Assembly (NCBI RefSeq): GCF_021390245.1
Contig: NZ_JAJUXH010000016.1
Coordinates: forward strand, 1-64,000
Length of the DNA: 64,000 bases
DNA from: Dyadobacter sp. CY323
GTDB lineage: Bacteria; Bacteroidota; Bacteroidia; Cytophagales; Spirosomataceae
Direction of reading: 5' to 3'
Shown: positions 16,659 to 25,183 of the stretch, in pieces
How the letters are laid out: every line of letters starts with the position of its first letter
How positions within the stretch are numbered: position 1 is the stretch's first letter
Made by a program: the position numbers and the translations under genes
The notes under the pieces: generated by a model
The model's database searches: none
The model's input: only the letters and a program-made list of their open reading frames with translations
What the model was told of the DNA's origin: nothing

Positions 16659-17822
16659 TCAATGAAAGAAATCCTTCATTTTATCGAAAAAACCCTTCTC
16701 GTTCTTTCCCGGCTTAGGCTGGAAATTCGGAGAATGACGCAACGATTCGAGCGTTTCGCGTTCGTCGGCAGAAAGTTGCTGAGGCGTCCATACATTGATA
16801 TGGACCAGCTGATCTCCTTTTCCGTACCCATTCAGGTCTTTAATTCCTTTGCCTTTCAAACGAAGGATTTTGCCGGCCTGCGTTCCCTGCTCTACGGTAA
16901 TCCTCGCTTTTCCGTCGATGGTCGGTATTTCCACGGAAGTACCCAATGCAGCGTCTACAAAGCTTAAATGCATGTCGAACACCACATTATTGCCATCTCT
17001 CTTCAATTGCGCATCTTCTTCTTCCTCGATTACGATCAGCAGATCGCCGGCTACTCCGCCACGCGCAGGAACATTCCCTTTGCCAGACATTGAAAGCTGC
17101 ATTCCTTCTGCCACACCACCCGGGATGTTCAGCGTGATCAGATCGTCCTGCAATAATCTTCCTTCTCCCGCGCACGAATCGCAGCGTTCGCTGATAATCT
17201 TTCCGTCGCCGTTACAAGTCGGGCAGGTGCTGGTCGAAACCATTTGTCCGAGCATGGTACTTACCACTTTTCGTACCTGTCCCGTTCCATTACAACCGTT
17301 ACAGTTCGTTAATGAAGTACCGTGTTTCGCGCCGTTTCCGCCGCAGGTTGTGCAGGTTACGTGGCGTTTTACCTTTATTTTTTTCTCAGTACCGTTCGCA
17401 ACTTCTTCCAGGTTCAGTTTTAATTTGATACGTAAATCCGACCCTTTTCTCACACGACGGCCATTTCCGCCACCCTGGCGTCCGAAAATATCGCCGAATG
17501 GGCTGCTATCTCCGAAAATATCGCCAAACTGGGAGAAGATATCATCCATGGAGAATCCGCCGCCAAATCCGCCTGCACCTGCTCCGGATGCACCGCTCAC
17601 ACCGGCATGACCATATTGATCATAACGTGCGCGCTTGTTTTCGTCGCTCAGGATACTGTATGCTTCCGCCGCTTCTTTAAATTTATCTTCGGCAGTAGGA
17701 TCATCCGGGTTTTTGTCCGGATGGAATTTGATTGCCAGCTTTCTGTAGGCTTTCTTAATGTCATCGGCGCTCGCACCACGATCCACTCCAAGTACCTCGT
17801 AATAATCTCTTTTCTTTGCCAT
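16659..17822 (-). CDS. dnaJ: Chaperone DnaJ
   Basis: 387 residues. Hsp40 co-chaperone that delivers unfolded protein to DnaK and stimulates its ATPase. The J domain has HPD at 34-36, the glycine/phenylalanine-rich linker spans about 75-120, and the four CxxCxGxG zinc motifs start at C157, C174, C200 and C214. Two C-terminal beta-sandwich substrate domains and a short dimerisation tail follow. Complete, with every key residue present. It is encoded 41 nt downstream of grpE, as in many Bacteroidota; dnaK is not in the window. Confidence 0.98.
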   Translation of the reverse strand: MAKKRDYYEVLGVDRGASADDIKKAYRKLAIKFHPDKNPDDPTAEDKFKEAAEAYSILSDENKRARYDQYGHAGVSGASGAGAGGFGGGFSMDDIFSQFGDIFGDSSPFGDIFGRQGGGNGRRVRKGSDLRIKLKLNLEEVANGTEKKIKVKRHVTCTTCGGNGAKHGTSLTNCNGCNGTGQVRKVVSTMLGQMVSTSTCPTCNGDGKIISERCDSCAGEGRLLQDDLITLNIPGGVAEGMQLSMSGKGNVPARGGVAGDLLIVIEEEEDAQLKRDGNNVVFDMHLSFVDAALGTSVEIPTIDGKARITVEQGTQAGKILRLKGKGIKDLNGYGKGDQLVHINVWTPQQLSADERETLESLRHSPNFQPKPGKNEKGFFDKMKDFFH

Positions 17823-17863
17823 TTTAGTTGCTTAATAAATGCTGTAAGGAAGGTTGGGCCAGA

Positions 17864-18481
17864 TCAGGAGCCTACGATCACCTTGGCGTAGCGAATAACT
17901 TTATCGTTAAGGTAATACCCTTTTTCAATCTCATCAATCACTTTCCCTTTCTGATCCTCGCTGGGGGCGGGAAACTGCGCAATCGACTCATGTATCTCAG
18001 CATCAAAGCTTTCACCTTTCGATACCATCGGTTTTAAACCTTTTGATTCAAGCGCTTTAAAAAGTTTGGTGTAAATGAGGTCAACACCTTCTTTTAACGC
18101 CTCGATATCTGTCGAAGAATCGAAAGAAACTTTTGCACGCTCAAAATCATCTACAATCGGCAGAATAAGTTTCACAGTGTCAGCGCTGGCACCGGAGATC
18201 ATGTCCAGTTTTTCCTTTGCAGTCCGTCTGCGGAAGTTTTCGAAATCAGCGTACAGACGTAAATATTTATCTTTTAACTCTGCGATCTCCGATTTGGCAG
18301 CATCCAGCGGATCTGAGGCTGGTGCAGCTTCATTATTAATTTCCTGACCGGCATTGTCCAAGGGAACCGAATTGGTTGCTTCTTCTTCGCCCACCAGATT
18401 GTCAGCTTCTACTGGCTCTTTGTCCTCGTTCATCTCGTATTTTTTGTCTTGATCTATGTTGAATTCTGTATTTTCCGGCAT
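17864..18481 (-). CDS. grpE: GrpE nucleotide exchange factor
   Basis: 205 residues. It releases ADP from DnaK. There is a long acidic, disordered N terminus (about 1-60), then the coiled-coil dimerisation helix (DAAKSEIAELKDKYLRLYADFENFRRRTAKEK) and the C-terminal beta domain ending LNDKVIRYAKVIVG, the GrpE signature region. First gene of the grpE-dnaJ operon; divergent from queG across a 111-nt gap that contains the near-palindrome at 18552-18564. No TAnnTTTG box was found on its strand, which fits alternative heat-shock control. Confidence 0.97.
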   Translation of the reverse strand: MPENTEFNIDQDKKYEMNEDKEPVEADNLVGEEEATNSVPLDNAGQEINNEAAPASDPLDAAKSEIAELKDKYLRLYADFENFRRRTAKEKLDMISGASADTVKLILPIVDDFERAKVSFDSSTDIEALKEGVDLIYTKLFKALESKGLKPMVSKGESFDAEIHESIAQFPAPSEDQKGKVIDEIEKGYYLNDKVIRYAKVIVGS

Positions 18482-18534
18482 AACTATTAAAATAACGTAA
18501 GTTTTTCGACGACCTCATTAACCCTAAATTATTT

Positions 18535-18564
18535 TGCCAGTGCTAAAATACTGACAAGATGGCA
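18535..18564. promoter_or_regulatory. Candidate heat-shock operator between grpE and queG
   Basis: TGCCA (18535-18539) and TGGCA (18560-18564) form an inverted repeat. The inner TGACA-AGA-TGGCA (18552-18564) is a palindrome with one mismatch. It lies about 71 nt upstream of grpE (nearest edge), between the divergent promoters. Assignment as a heat-shock site is inference from location. Confidence 0.3.
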
Positions 18565-18580
18565 TTTTACAATCAATTTG

Positions 18581-18588
18581 TAACTTTG
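18581..18588 (+). promoter_or_regulatory. -7 promoter box of queG, 4 nt from the ATG
   Basis: TAACTTTG matches TAnnTTTG and ends 4 nt before the ATG at 18593, so transcription should begin at or very near the start codon (leaderless mRNA). No alternative downstream ATG would keep the conserved N terminus. Confidence 0.6.
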
Positions 18589-18592
18589 CAGT

Positions 18593-19540
18593 ATGACTAC
18601 CGAAGATCTCGTAAGGCAGGAAAGAAGTCAGTTTATCAAAGCAAAAGCTCTCGAAAACGGGTTTGATTTCTGTGGTATATCAAAAGCGGATTTTCTGGAA
18701 AGTGAAGCTCCGAGGCTCGAAAACTGGCTAAACCGGAATTACAACGGGGCGATGGGTTACATGGCTAATCACTTCGACAAAAGACTCGATCCCCGCAAAC
18801 TGGTAGACGGTGCCAAAAGTGTCATCTCCGTTCTTCTCAATTACTATCCCGAAAAAAGGCTGCCGGAAGGTGAGGAAGATCTCAAACTTTCAAAATATGC
18901 CTATGGTACCGATTATCATTTTGTATTAAAGGAAAAGCTGGGTTCGCTGCTTTTGGCCATTCAACAGGAGATCGGCGAGGTGTCGGGACGGATTTTTGTG
19001 GATTCCGCGCCGGTAATGGATAAAGTATGGGCGGCAAAAAGTGGGTTGGGCTGGGTTGGCAAGCATTCCAACCTGCTGAACCGCGACATGGGCAGCTTCT
19101 TTTTTATCGGCGAGATCATCTGCGACCTGGACCTGGCGTACGACGGTCCGATCGGCGACTACTGCGGTACATGTACCCGGTGCATGGATGCCTGCCCGAC
19201 CGACGCGATCACGGAAGCATTTGTCGTGGACGGAAGCAAATGCATCAGCTATTATACGATTGAATTGAAAGACGCCATTCCCGCGGACGCAGCGGGCAAG
19301 TTAGGGAACTGGATTTTCGGCTGTGACATCTGTCAGGATGTGTGTCCCTGGAACCGTTTTTCGAAACCGAACACAACAGAGGAATTCGCTTTGCCGGAGC
19401 ATCTGGCAGGGTTTACCAAATCAGACTGGACTGAAATTACCGAAGAAATTTTCGCTGAAATCTTTCGCCGTTCTCCCGTGAAACGGACAAAATACGCTGG
19501 TTTGAGACGAAATATCGAATTTGTCATATCCTCTGAATAA
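18593..19540 (+). CDS. queG: Epoxyqueuosine reductase QueG
   Basis: 315 residues. Cobalamin- and iron-sulfur-dependent enzyme for the last step of queuosine synthesis in tRNA. Visible are DSAPVMDK with the conserved D137, GLGWVGKHSN, and the two 4Fe-4S sets C191/C194/C197/C201 (CGTCTRCMDACP) and C244/C247/C251 (CDICQDVCPWN). The C-terminal RRNIEF segment matches the short HEAT-less form. Length is normal for a short QueG. It probably has a leaderless transcript. Confidence 0.96.
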   Translation: MTTEDLVRQERSQFIKAKALENGFDFCGISKADFLESEAPRLENWLNRNYNGAMGYMANHFDKRLDPRKLVDGAKSVISVLLNYYPEKRLPEGEEDLKLSKYAYGTDYHFVLKEKLGSLLLAIQQEIGEVSGRIFVDSAPVMDKVWAAKSGLGWVGKHSNLLNRDMGSFFFIGEIICDLDLAYDGPIGDYCGTCTRCMDACPTDAITEAFVVDGSKCISYYTIELKDAIPADAAGKLGNWIFGCDICQDVCPWNRFSKPNTTEEFALPEHLAGFTKSDWTEITEEIFAEIFRRSPVKRTKYAGLRRNIEFVISSE

Positions 19541-19564
19541 AAAGCACAATTAATATAAACCTCT

Positions 19565-19572
19565 TATATTTG
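19565..19572 (+). promoter_or_regulatory. -7 promoter box of the DUF1761-like gene
   Basis: TATATTTG, 44 nt before the ATG at 19617. No convincing -33 element. Confidence 0.5.
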
Positions 19573-19616
19573 AGTTCGGGAGTTCCTTTCGATGACTGAA
19601 TAAAAGACTCAAAAAC

Positions 19617-20030
19617 ATGAGAAAACAATCTGTCAATCTTTGGGCGGTGCTTGTTTGTGTGGTGATAGGACAAGTGATTCCAGCTTTGTGGTATAGCTTT
19701 TTTTCAGAGAAGTGGATGGCGTTGAACGGCTTCACGATGGAGCAAATGAAGTCAGCCGGCAGCCCCGCTCCCTACCTCGCCAGCATTGTTTCTTCTTCTT
19801 TTACCGCATATACAATCGCGTGGGTTTTTACCAAGATACCCATTAAATCACTCCTCTTCGGATTTCTTACCGGGTTGCTTTTTGGCATTGTGTTCGTTCT
19901 TTTTGAGACGATCGTGAAAGACATGTTCGCCCTGAAACCACTTCTTTTGTCGCTGCTCAACGGCGGTGTGAGTGTGATCGTCTATACAATTACCGGTAGT
20001 ATCCTGGGCATCTGGCGCAAGTACGACTAG
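19617..20030 (+). CDS. DUF1761-like small membrane protein
   Basis: 137 residues with four hydrophobic segments: VNLWAVLVCVVIGQVIPALWYSFF, YLASIVSSSFTAYTIAWVF, SLLFGFLTGLLFGIVFVLFE and LSLLNGGVSVIVYTITGSILGIW. The pattern WYSFFSEKWMALNGFTMEQMK after the first segment resembles DUF1761 proteins, whose function is unknown. It has its own -7 box and stands alone between queG and the SusCD locus. The family call is from resemblance only. Confidence 0.65.
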   Translation: MRKQSVNLWAVLVCVVIGQVIPALWYSFFSEKWMALNGFTMEQMKSAGSPAPYLASIVSSSFTAYTIAWVFTKIPIKSLLFGFLTGLLFGIVFVLFETIVKDMFALKPLLLSLLNGGVSVIVYTITGSILGIWRKYD

Positions 20031-20409
20031 TCCCTCCCGTTATCTATTTCCTTTCTTATTATAGTGCTAGTTCAATATACCTGATTTAGTGCCGATCACT
20101 TCTTGCTTTTCAGGTTTGCCTTGTTTTTTCAATGCATTGATTTTCGACCCTTACGAAGTTCATTCCGGTGCCCAGGAAGTGCCAAATATTAATTTGTGTT
20201 TCGAGCACGCAACAAAATATTCGCATATTTATTAACTGTTATTTCGACAAATAATATTTTATGTATAGGCATTTTATAGCGTTTTGGCGTCTAAAAACTG
20301 ACTTCTTTCAAAATATTAGTTTAGTGCAATTAAATTTCGCAAAATAAATTGCTTAATATGTTTAATAAATTTAAATTTCATAAAAAATCAAAAATCCCAA
20401 TTAAAACCT
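20031..20409. other. 379-nt AT-rich intergenic region upstream of susC
   Basis: No coding potential seen on either strand and no clean TAnnTTTG box. The last ~200 nt are strongly AT-rich (for example 20331-20400), as is usual in front of SusC genes. No ECF sigma or anti-sigma gene lies nearby, so SusCD control here is not the local sigma/anti-sigma type. The promoter probably lies in 20220-20360 but I cannot place it. Confidence 0.5.
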
Positions 20410-23400
20410 ATGAGAAGAACTTTACGGGTGATGCTACTTACATTAATGCAGGTAGTATTTTTTATTTACACATCAGAAGCCCAGGACCGGCAAGTAACGG
20501 GAAAGGTAAATGATGAAAACGGCGCAGGATTGCCGGGGGCAAATATCCTGATTAAGGGCACGACACGTGGGACGAATACCGATACAGAGGGAAATTTTAG
20601 CCTATCGATCGACGGAAGTGGTATCCTGATCGTTTCGTCTGTGGGTTATTCCTCCAAAGAGATCTCAGTAACGCCATCGGTGTCAAATCTGACGATTAGC
20701 CTGGATCCCGATATTCGTAACCTCGGGGAAGTGGTAGTAACTGCGCTCGGTATTTCAAAGGAGCAGAAGACGCTCAGTTACGCTACGCAGGTGATTAACA
20801 CGGAAAACTTCTCCAAAGCCCGTGAATTGAACGTCGCAAACTCACTGTCTGGCCGGGTTGCCGGTTTGGACATTGTGCGTTCGTCTTCCGGTGTGGGTGG
20901 TTCAAGCCGAGTGGTTTTGCGTGGTGATCGTTCAATCACAGGCAATAACCAGGCTCTGATCGTCGTGGATGGTGTTCCTATCGATAACTCCAATTTCAGT
21001 CCGACGAACGGAAATGGTGGCCGTGATGCGAGCGATGGTCTTTCCAGCATCAATCCGGACGACATAGAATCCATTAACGTTTTGCGCGGAGCTTCTGCAA
21101 CTGCATTATACGGTAGCCGCGCAGCAAACGGTGCATTGCTGATCACTACCAAAAAAGGCACTGTACGTAAGGGGATCGGCGTAAATATCAACAGCACGTT
21201 CCAGGCAGAAAATGCGATGCAGCTGCAAAACTTCCAGAATGTATATGGACAAGGGGTAGAAGGTAAGTTTTTCCCGAACAGCGAGTTCAGCTGGGGCCCA
21301 AAAATGGACGGCCAGCAAGTGGCTGCCTGGGGGCCGGATCCTGAAACCCAGGGTAAAACATTTGCTTATTCTCCCAATCCGAATTCCTACAAGGATTTTT
21401 ATTCCACAGGAACATCATTCGCCAATTCGCTTTCTCTGACAGCGGGTAACGAGAAGGTTCAGACTTACTTTTCTTATACGAATACGAATGCGAAAGGTAT
21501 TGTTTCAAACAACAAGCTGAGCCGCCATAACTTTAACCTCCGTTTGTCGAGCCAGATCAACAGCAAATTGTCATTTGATGGTAAGATCACGTATCTGAGT
21601 GAAAAGATCGATAACAGACAACAAACCGGAGAGTCATTCGCCAACCTGCAGCGTCACATTCTGCGTTTGCCAAGAAGCATTTCTTTGGAACAGGCACAAA
21701 ATTATGACTATGTCGATCCTTCCACAGGCCAGTTGAAACAAAACTACTGGAACCCGGGATCCAATGGTGGCCAAAACCCTTACTGGATCAAAAACCGTGT
21801 GTTGGCAATTGACAACCGGGACCGTATTTACGGCTTTACTTCACTTAACTACAAGCTTACACCCTGGTTTACATTAATGGGCCGCGCAGGGTATGACAAG
21901 TACATCGATAAGTTTGAAGGTAAATGGTACACCAATACCTACACCATTGCTGATTTCGGTGATTATCAAACCAACTGGCGGGATAATTCAGAGTTGAACC
22001 TTGACTTGTTCGGTTTGGTCAGCAAGCAATTCAGTGAAGACTTCAAACTGGAAGCGACGATCGGTGGTAACATCCTTCAAAGAGATTATGTAAACCATCA
22101 AACGCTGAACAATCAGTTGAACCGTGAAAACCTGTTCGTGACAACCAATGCAAGAAACTCGGTTACCAACAGAACCATCACACAAACTCGCAAACAAGGT
22201 GTGTTTGCTTCTGCTGACTTCATCTGGAAAGACGCTTTGACGGTATCGGCTTCTGCAAGAAATGACTGGTCGTCTACACTACCTAAGGAAAACCAATCGT
22301 ATTTCTTCCCGTCAGTAGGTGCGGCCGCGGTGCTTTCAAGCCTTTTCCAATTACCTGCGGCGATTTCTTTTGCAAAAGTGAGAGGAAGCTACGCACTTAC
22401 AGGGAATGATGCCCGTCCTTACCTGCTTGCGCAAACCTATTCTTACGTGGCGGGCGGCGCCAATGGTTACATTATCAGAGACAACATCAAACCTTTCCCT
22501 GATCTGAAACCGGAAATCACAACTGCTCAGGAAGTTGGGTTAGAATTGAAATTGTTCAAAAACCGGATCGGACTTGATCTTTCCTTATATAAAAGCAATT
22601 CGAAAAACCAGCTGTTTGAGCTCGCATTGCCACCTGCATCCGGCTGGACAACGCAGTATATCAATGCAGGAAATGTACAGAACAAAGGTATAGAGCTGAC
22701 TATGAGCCTGGCCCCGGTCAAACTCAACAATTTTACCTGGAATATTGACCTGAACTATGCCCGAAACGTAAACAAGGTCATCAAGCTGTCGGACGAGCTG
22801 AAAATCCTTCCATTGACAAGTGATTTCATGAACTTCATGCGAGCCGAGGAAGGAGAACCACTTGGACAGATTTACAGCCGCGGATTCGCGAGAGATAATC
22901 AGGGCCGCGTGATTGTTAACCCAACGGGTCTGCCAAAAGTTAGTGATGGAACCACAGTTCCATTGGGAACTTCCCGTCCGGATTGGACGGGCGGTGTTAC
23001 CAACCGGTTTTCATACAAAGGATTTAACCTGAGCTTCCTCATCAGCGGAAGGATCGGTGGTGTGGTAACGTCATTCACCAATGCGGTTATTTATGCAGAT
23101 GGTGTAACTGAAGAAACCCTTGCGGGCCGCGATGGAATGGTGGTAGAAGGAGTACAGGCAGACGGAAGTGCTAACACCGTTTCCATAACTTCTGAAGCTT
23201 ACTGGAAATTTGTAGGCGGACGTAACACGCCGATCGGAGAAGCATTTACGTACAGCGCTTCCAACATCCGGTTAAGAGAAGCAACATTGGGTTACAGCCT
23301 GCCGCAAAGTGTCATTGGCAAATCGCCATTTCAGGCAGTTTCGCTGTCGCTCGTTGGACGTAACCTGTTCTTTTTGATGAATAAGGCAAAAGGGTTCGAT

Positions 23401-23502
23401 CCTGAGCTGGTAGCTGGTTCGGCTAATACTACGGTTGGTCTGGAGTCGTTTTCGATGCCGCCGACACGCACGATTGGTGTGAGTCTGAACTTGTCATTTT
23501 AA
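20410..23502 (+). CDS. SusC/RagA-type TonB-linked outer membrane transporter
   Basis: 1,030 residues. Signal peptide (about 1-25), a CarboxypepD-regulatory-like domain (VTGKVNDENGAGLPGANILIKGT...), a TonB plug domain with VVTALGISKEQKTL and the RSSSGVGGSSRVVLRGDRSI stretch, the SusC signature DGVPIDNSNFSP and NVLRGASATALYGSRAANGALLITTK, and a beta-barrel ending in ...IGVSLNLSF with a terminal aromatic. It imports a glycan or peptide fragment captured by the SusD partner 19 nt downstream, using TonB energy. Length is normal. No substrate can be read; no glycosidase is adjacent in the same operon. Confidence 0.94.
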   Translation: MRRTLRVMLLTLMQVVFFIYTSEAQDRQVTGKVNDENGAGLPGANILIKGTTRGTNTDTEGNFSLSIDGSGILIVSSVGYSSKEISVTPSVSNLTISLDPDIRNLGEVVVTALGISKEQKTLSYATQVINTENFSKARELNVANSLSGRVAGLDIVRSSSGVGGSSRVVLRGDRSITGNNQALIVVDGVPIDNSNFSPTNGNGGRDASDGLSSINPDDIESINVLRGASATALYGSRAANGALLITTKKGTVRKGIGVNINSTFQAENAMQLQNFQNVYGQGVEGKFFPNSEFSWGPKMDGQQVAAWGPDPETQGKTFAYSPNPNSYKDFYSTGTSFANSLSLTAGNEKVQTYFSYTNTNAKGIVSNNKLSRHNFNLRLSSQINSKLSFDGKITYLSEKIDNRQQTGESFANLQRHILRLPRSISLEQAQNYDYVDPSTGQLKQNYWNPGSNGGQNPYWIKNRVLAIDNRDRIYGFTSLNYKLTPWFTLMGRAGYDKYIDKFEGKWYTNTYTIADFGDYQTNWRDNSELNLDLFGLVSKQFSEDFKLEATIGGNILQRDYVNHQTLNNQLNRENLFVTTNARNSVTNRTITQTRKQGVFASADFIWKDALTVSASARNDWSSTLPKENQSYFFPSVGAAAVLSSLFQLPAAISFAKVRGSYALTGNDARPYLLAQTYSYVAGGANGYIIRDNIKPFPDLKPEITTAQEVGLELKLFKNRIGLDLSLYKSNSKNQLFELALPPASGWTTQYINAGNVQNKGIELTMSLAPVKLNNFTWNIDLNYARNVNKVIKLSDELKILPLTSDFMNFMRAEEGEPLGQIYSRGFARDNQGRVIVNPTGLPKVSDGTTVPLGTSRPDWTGGVTNRFSYKGFNLSFLISGRIGGVVTSFTNAVIYADGVTEETLAGRDGMVVEGVQADGSANTVSITSEAYWKFVGGRNTPIGEAFTYSASNIRLREATLGYSLPQSVIGKSPFQAVSLSLVGRNLFFLMNKAKGFDPELVAGSANTTVGLESFSMPPTRTIGVSLNLSF

Positions 23503-23521
23503 TTGTTAAATATTGAGACCT

Positions 23522-25069
23522 ATGAAAAGGAGTCATAAATTAATATCATTCGCTCTCGTTGTGGCAGTTGCCACGGGTACCTATTCCTGTACCGACAGTT
23601 ACGAAGAGATTAATACAAATAAAACGAAGCTGACCGAACTGGATGGTTCAGCGATCGGTAATGCTTTTGCAGCCGCACAATACCGTTCGATCCAGGCCAG
23701 CTGGCAAACGTACCAAAGCCTTTTTGCCGATTTGCAGGGACAATATTTTGCAAACATCGCCCAAAACTTTTCTTCCGACAGGAACGTAATGGTGGGTAAC
23801 TGGCTGAATGGTGCGTGGAGTGGATTTTACGGAACTGCCATACCGCCGTTATTGGGGGTTTTGGACGCGACTAAGCCGGGTGGCCCGAACGAGAATGCAG
23901 CGCAATATGCCATTGCGAACATTTGGAAAGTGTATATGTATCTGCCCCGTACCGACTACTGGGGACCAATCCCGTACTCGGAGGTTGGAAACGGTTTGAG
24001 CAGCGTTAAGTACGACACGCAGGAAGCGATTTACAAGGATTTCGTAAAAACACTCGCAGAATCCACAGCTTCATTGGGTGCTTTTAAAGGTACCAATGTA
24101 TACGCCACCAACGACCAGATTTATGCCGGAAGTGTCGACAAATGGATCCTTTTTGCAAATACCCTGCGCCTGCGTATTGCCATGCGTATGTCTAAGGTTG
24201 AGCCTGCATTAGCCAAAACAGAGGCGGAAGCAGCCGTTGCCGGCGGAACACTGGCTACCAATGCGGACGATGCATTCCTAAAAGTGACTGCCAACTCCTT
24301 CAATCCGATGAACCAGGCTACGGCATGGAACGAGTTCCGTATGAGCGCTGCCATGGAAAGCGTTTTGAAAGGATATGCGGATCCGCGGATCAGTAAATTC
24401 TATGCGCCGGTTCCGGGAACCACAAACACCTACAAAGGTTTGCGGAACGGTTATACGCAAGGTCAGCTGGGAGCAGAAGAAAACAATGCAAACAAAACTT
24501 CCAATGTCGCGGACGCATTTCTTCCTGCTGTGCAGCAAAGCAATCCATTCGCGATCTTATATGCTTCTGAAGCTTACTTCCTAAAAGCGGAAGGAGCATT
24601 GAAAGGCTGGAATATGGGTGGAACTGCCAAAGACATGTATGAGAAAGGAATTGAGACAGCTATGAAGCAATGGGGAATTGCCGACGCGGCAACCATTACC
24701 GCTTACGCCAATGGTACAACGTCGCCGGTTGCGCTGAACGACATGGTAAAAACGCCTGCATTGACGGACGTTCCCGTGAAATTTTCGGCGGATCCGACTA
24801 AACAGCTTGAACAGATCATTACCCAGAAATGGTTGGCCAACTATCCGAACGGACACGAGGCTTGGGCGGAGTACAGAAGAACAGGTTATCCCAAGCTTTA
24901 CGCGAGGGTTAACTCGGACAATCCGGATTCACCGGCCAATGCGGTGGTTCGTCGTACTCCTTTTGTAACAGGCGAATACCAGTCCAATGCAGCGGCGGTT
25001 GAGGCGGCAGTTGGTTTGCTCGGTGGCGCGGATAAATCCAGCACGAGATTGTGGTGGGACAAGCCCTGA
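23522..25069 (+). CDS. SusD/RagB-like substrate-binding lipoprotein (SusD-like_2 type)
   Basis: 515 residues from the ATG at 23522 (a TTG nine bases upstream is less likely). Lipoprotein signal with the acylated Cys at C23 (TGTYSCTD). Helical SusD-like fold with the YWGPIPYSEVG segment and TPR-like helices. The LRLRIAMRMSKVEPALAKTEAEAAV block and the late ITQKWLANYPNGHEAWAEYRRTGYPKL block are typical of the SusD-like_2 branch, which pairs with many non-polysaccharide SusC transporters. The operon with susC is clear (19-nt gap), and a strong terminator follows. The cargo may not be a polysaccharide. Confidence 0.92.
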   Translation: MKRSHKLISFALVVAVATGTYSCTDSYEEINTNKTKLTELDGSAIGNAFAAAQYRSIQASWQTYQSLFADLQGQYFANIAQNFSSDRNVMVGNWLNGAWSGFYGTAIPPLLGVLDATKPGGPNENAAQYAIANIWKVYMYLPRTDYWGPIPYSEVGNGLSSVKYDTQEAIYKDFVKTLAESTASLGAFKGTNVYATNDQIYAGSVDKWILFANTLRLRIAMRMSKVEPALAKTEAEAAVAGGTLATNADDAFLKVTANSFNPMNQATAWNEFRMSAAMESVLKGYADPRISKFYAPVPGTTNTYKGLRNGYTQGQLGAEENNANKTSNVADAFLPAVQQSNPFAILYASEAYFLKAEGALKGWNMGGTAKDMYEKGIETAMKQWGIADAATITAYANGTTSPVALNDMVKTPALTDVPVKFSADPTKQLEQIITQKWLANYPNGHEAWAEYRRTGYPKLYARVNSDNPDSPANAVVRRTPFVTGEYQSNAAAVEAAVGLLGGADKSSTRLWWDKP

Positions 25070-25113
25070 TTTGGTATTTTGATATTCGGTGGTCCCGATG
25101 TTAATAAAGCATG

Positions 25114-25138
25114 AGGCAGACTTTCGTCTGCCTTTTTG
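25114..25138 (+). terminator. Terminator after susCD
   Basis: AGGCAGAC (25114-25121) pairs perfectly with GTCTGCCT (25126-25133) over a 4-nt loop, then a T run. It separates susCD from the FG-GAP gene, although readthrough is possible. Confidence 0.9.
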
Positions 25139-25183
25139 CTGTTCTATCCTTCTCTATCTGTTCAAAAATCAATTTTTCAGTCT

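Noticed and set aside
17147..17610. Long plus-strand frame opposite dnaJ
   Set aside because: Antisense shadow of dnaJ; composition reflects the complementary glycine/cysteine codons.
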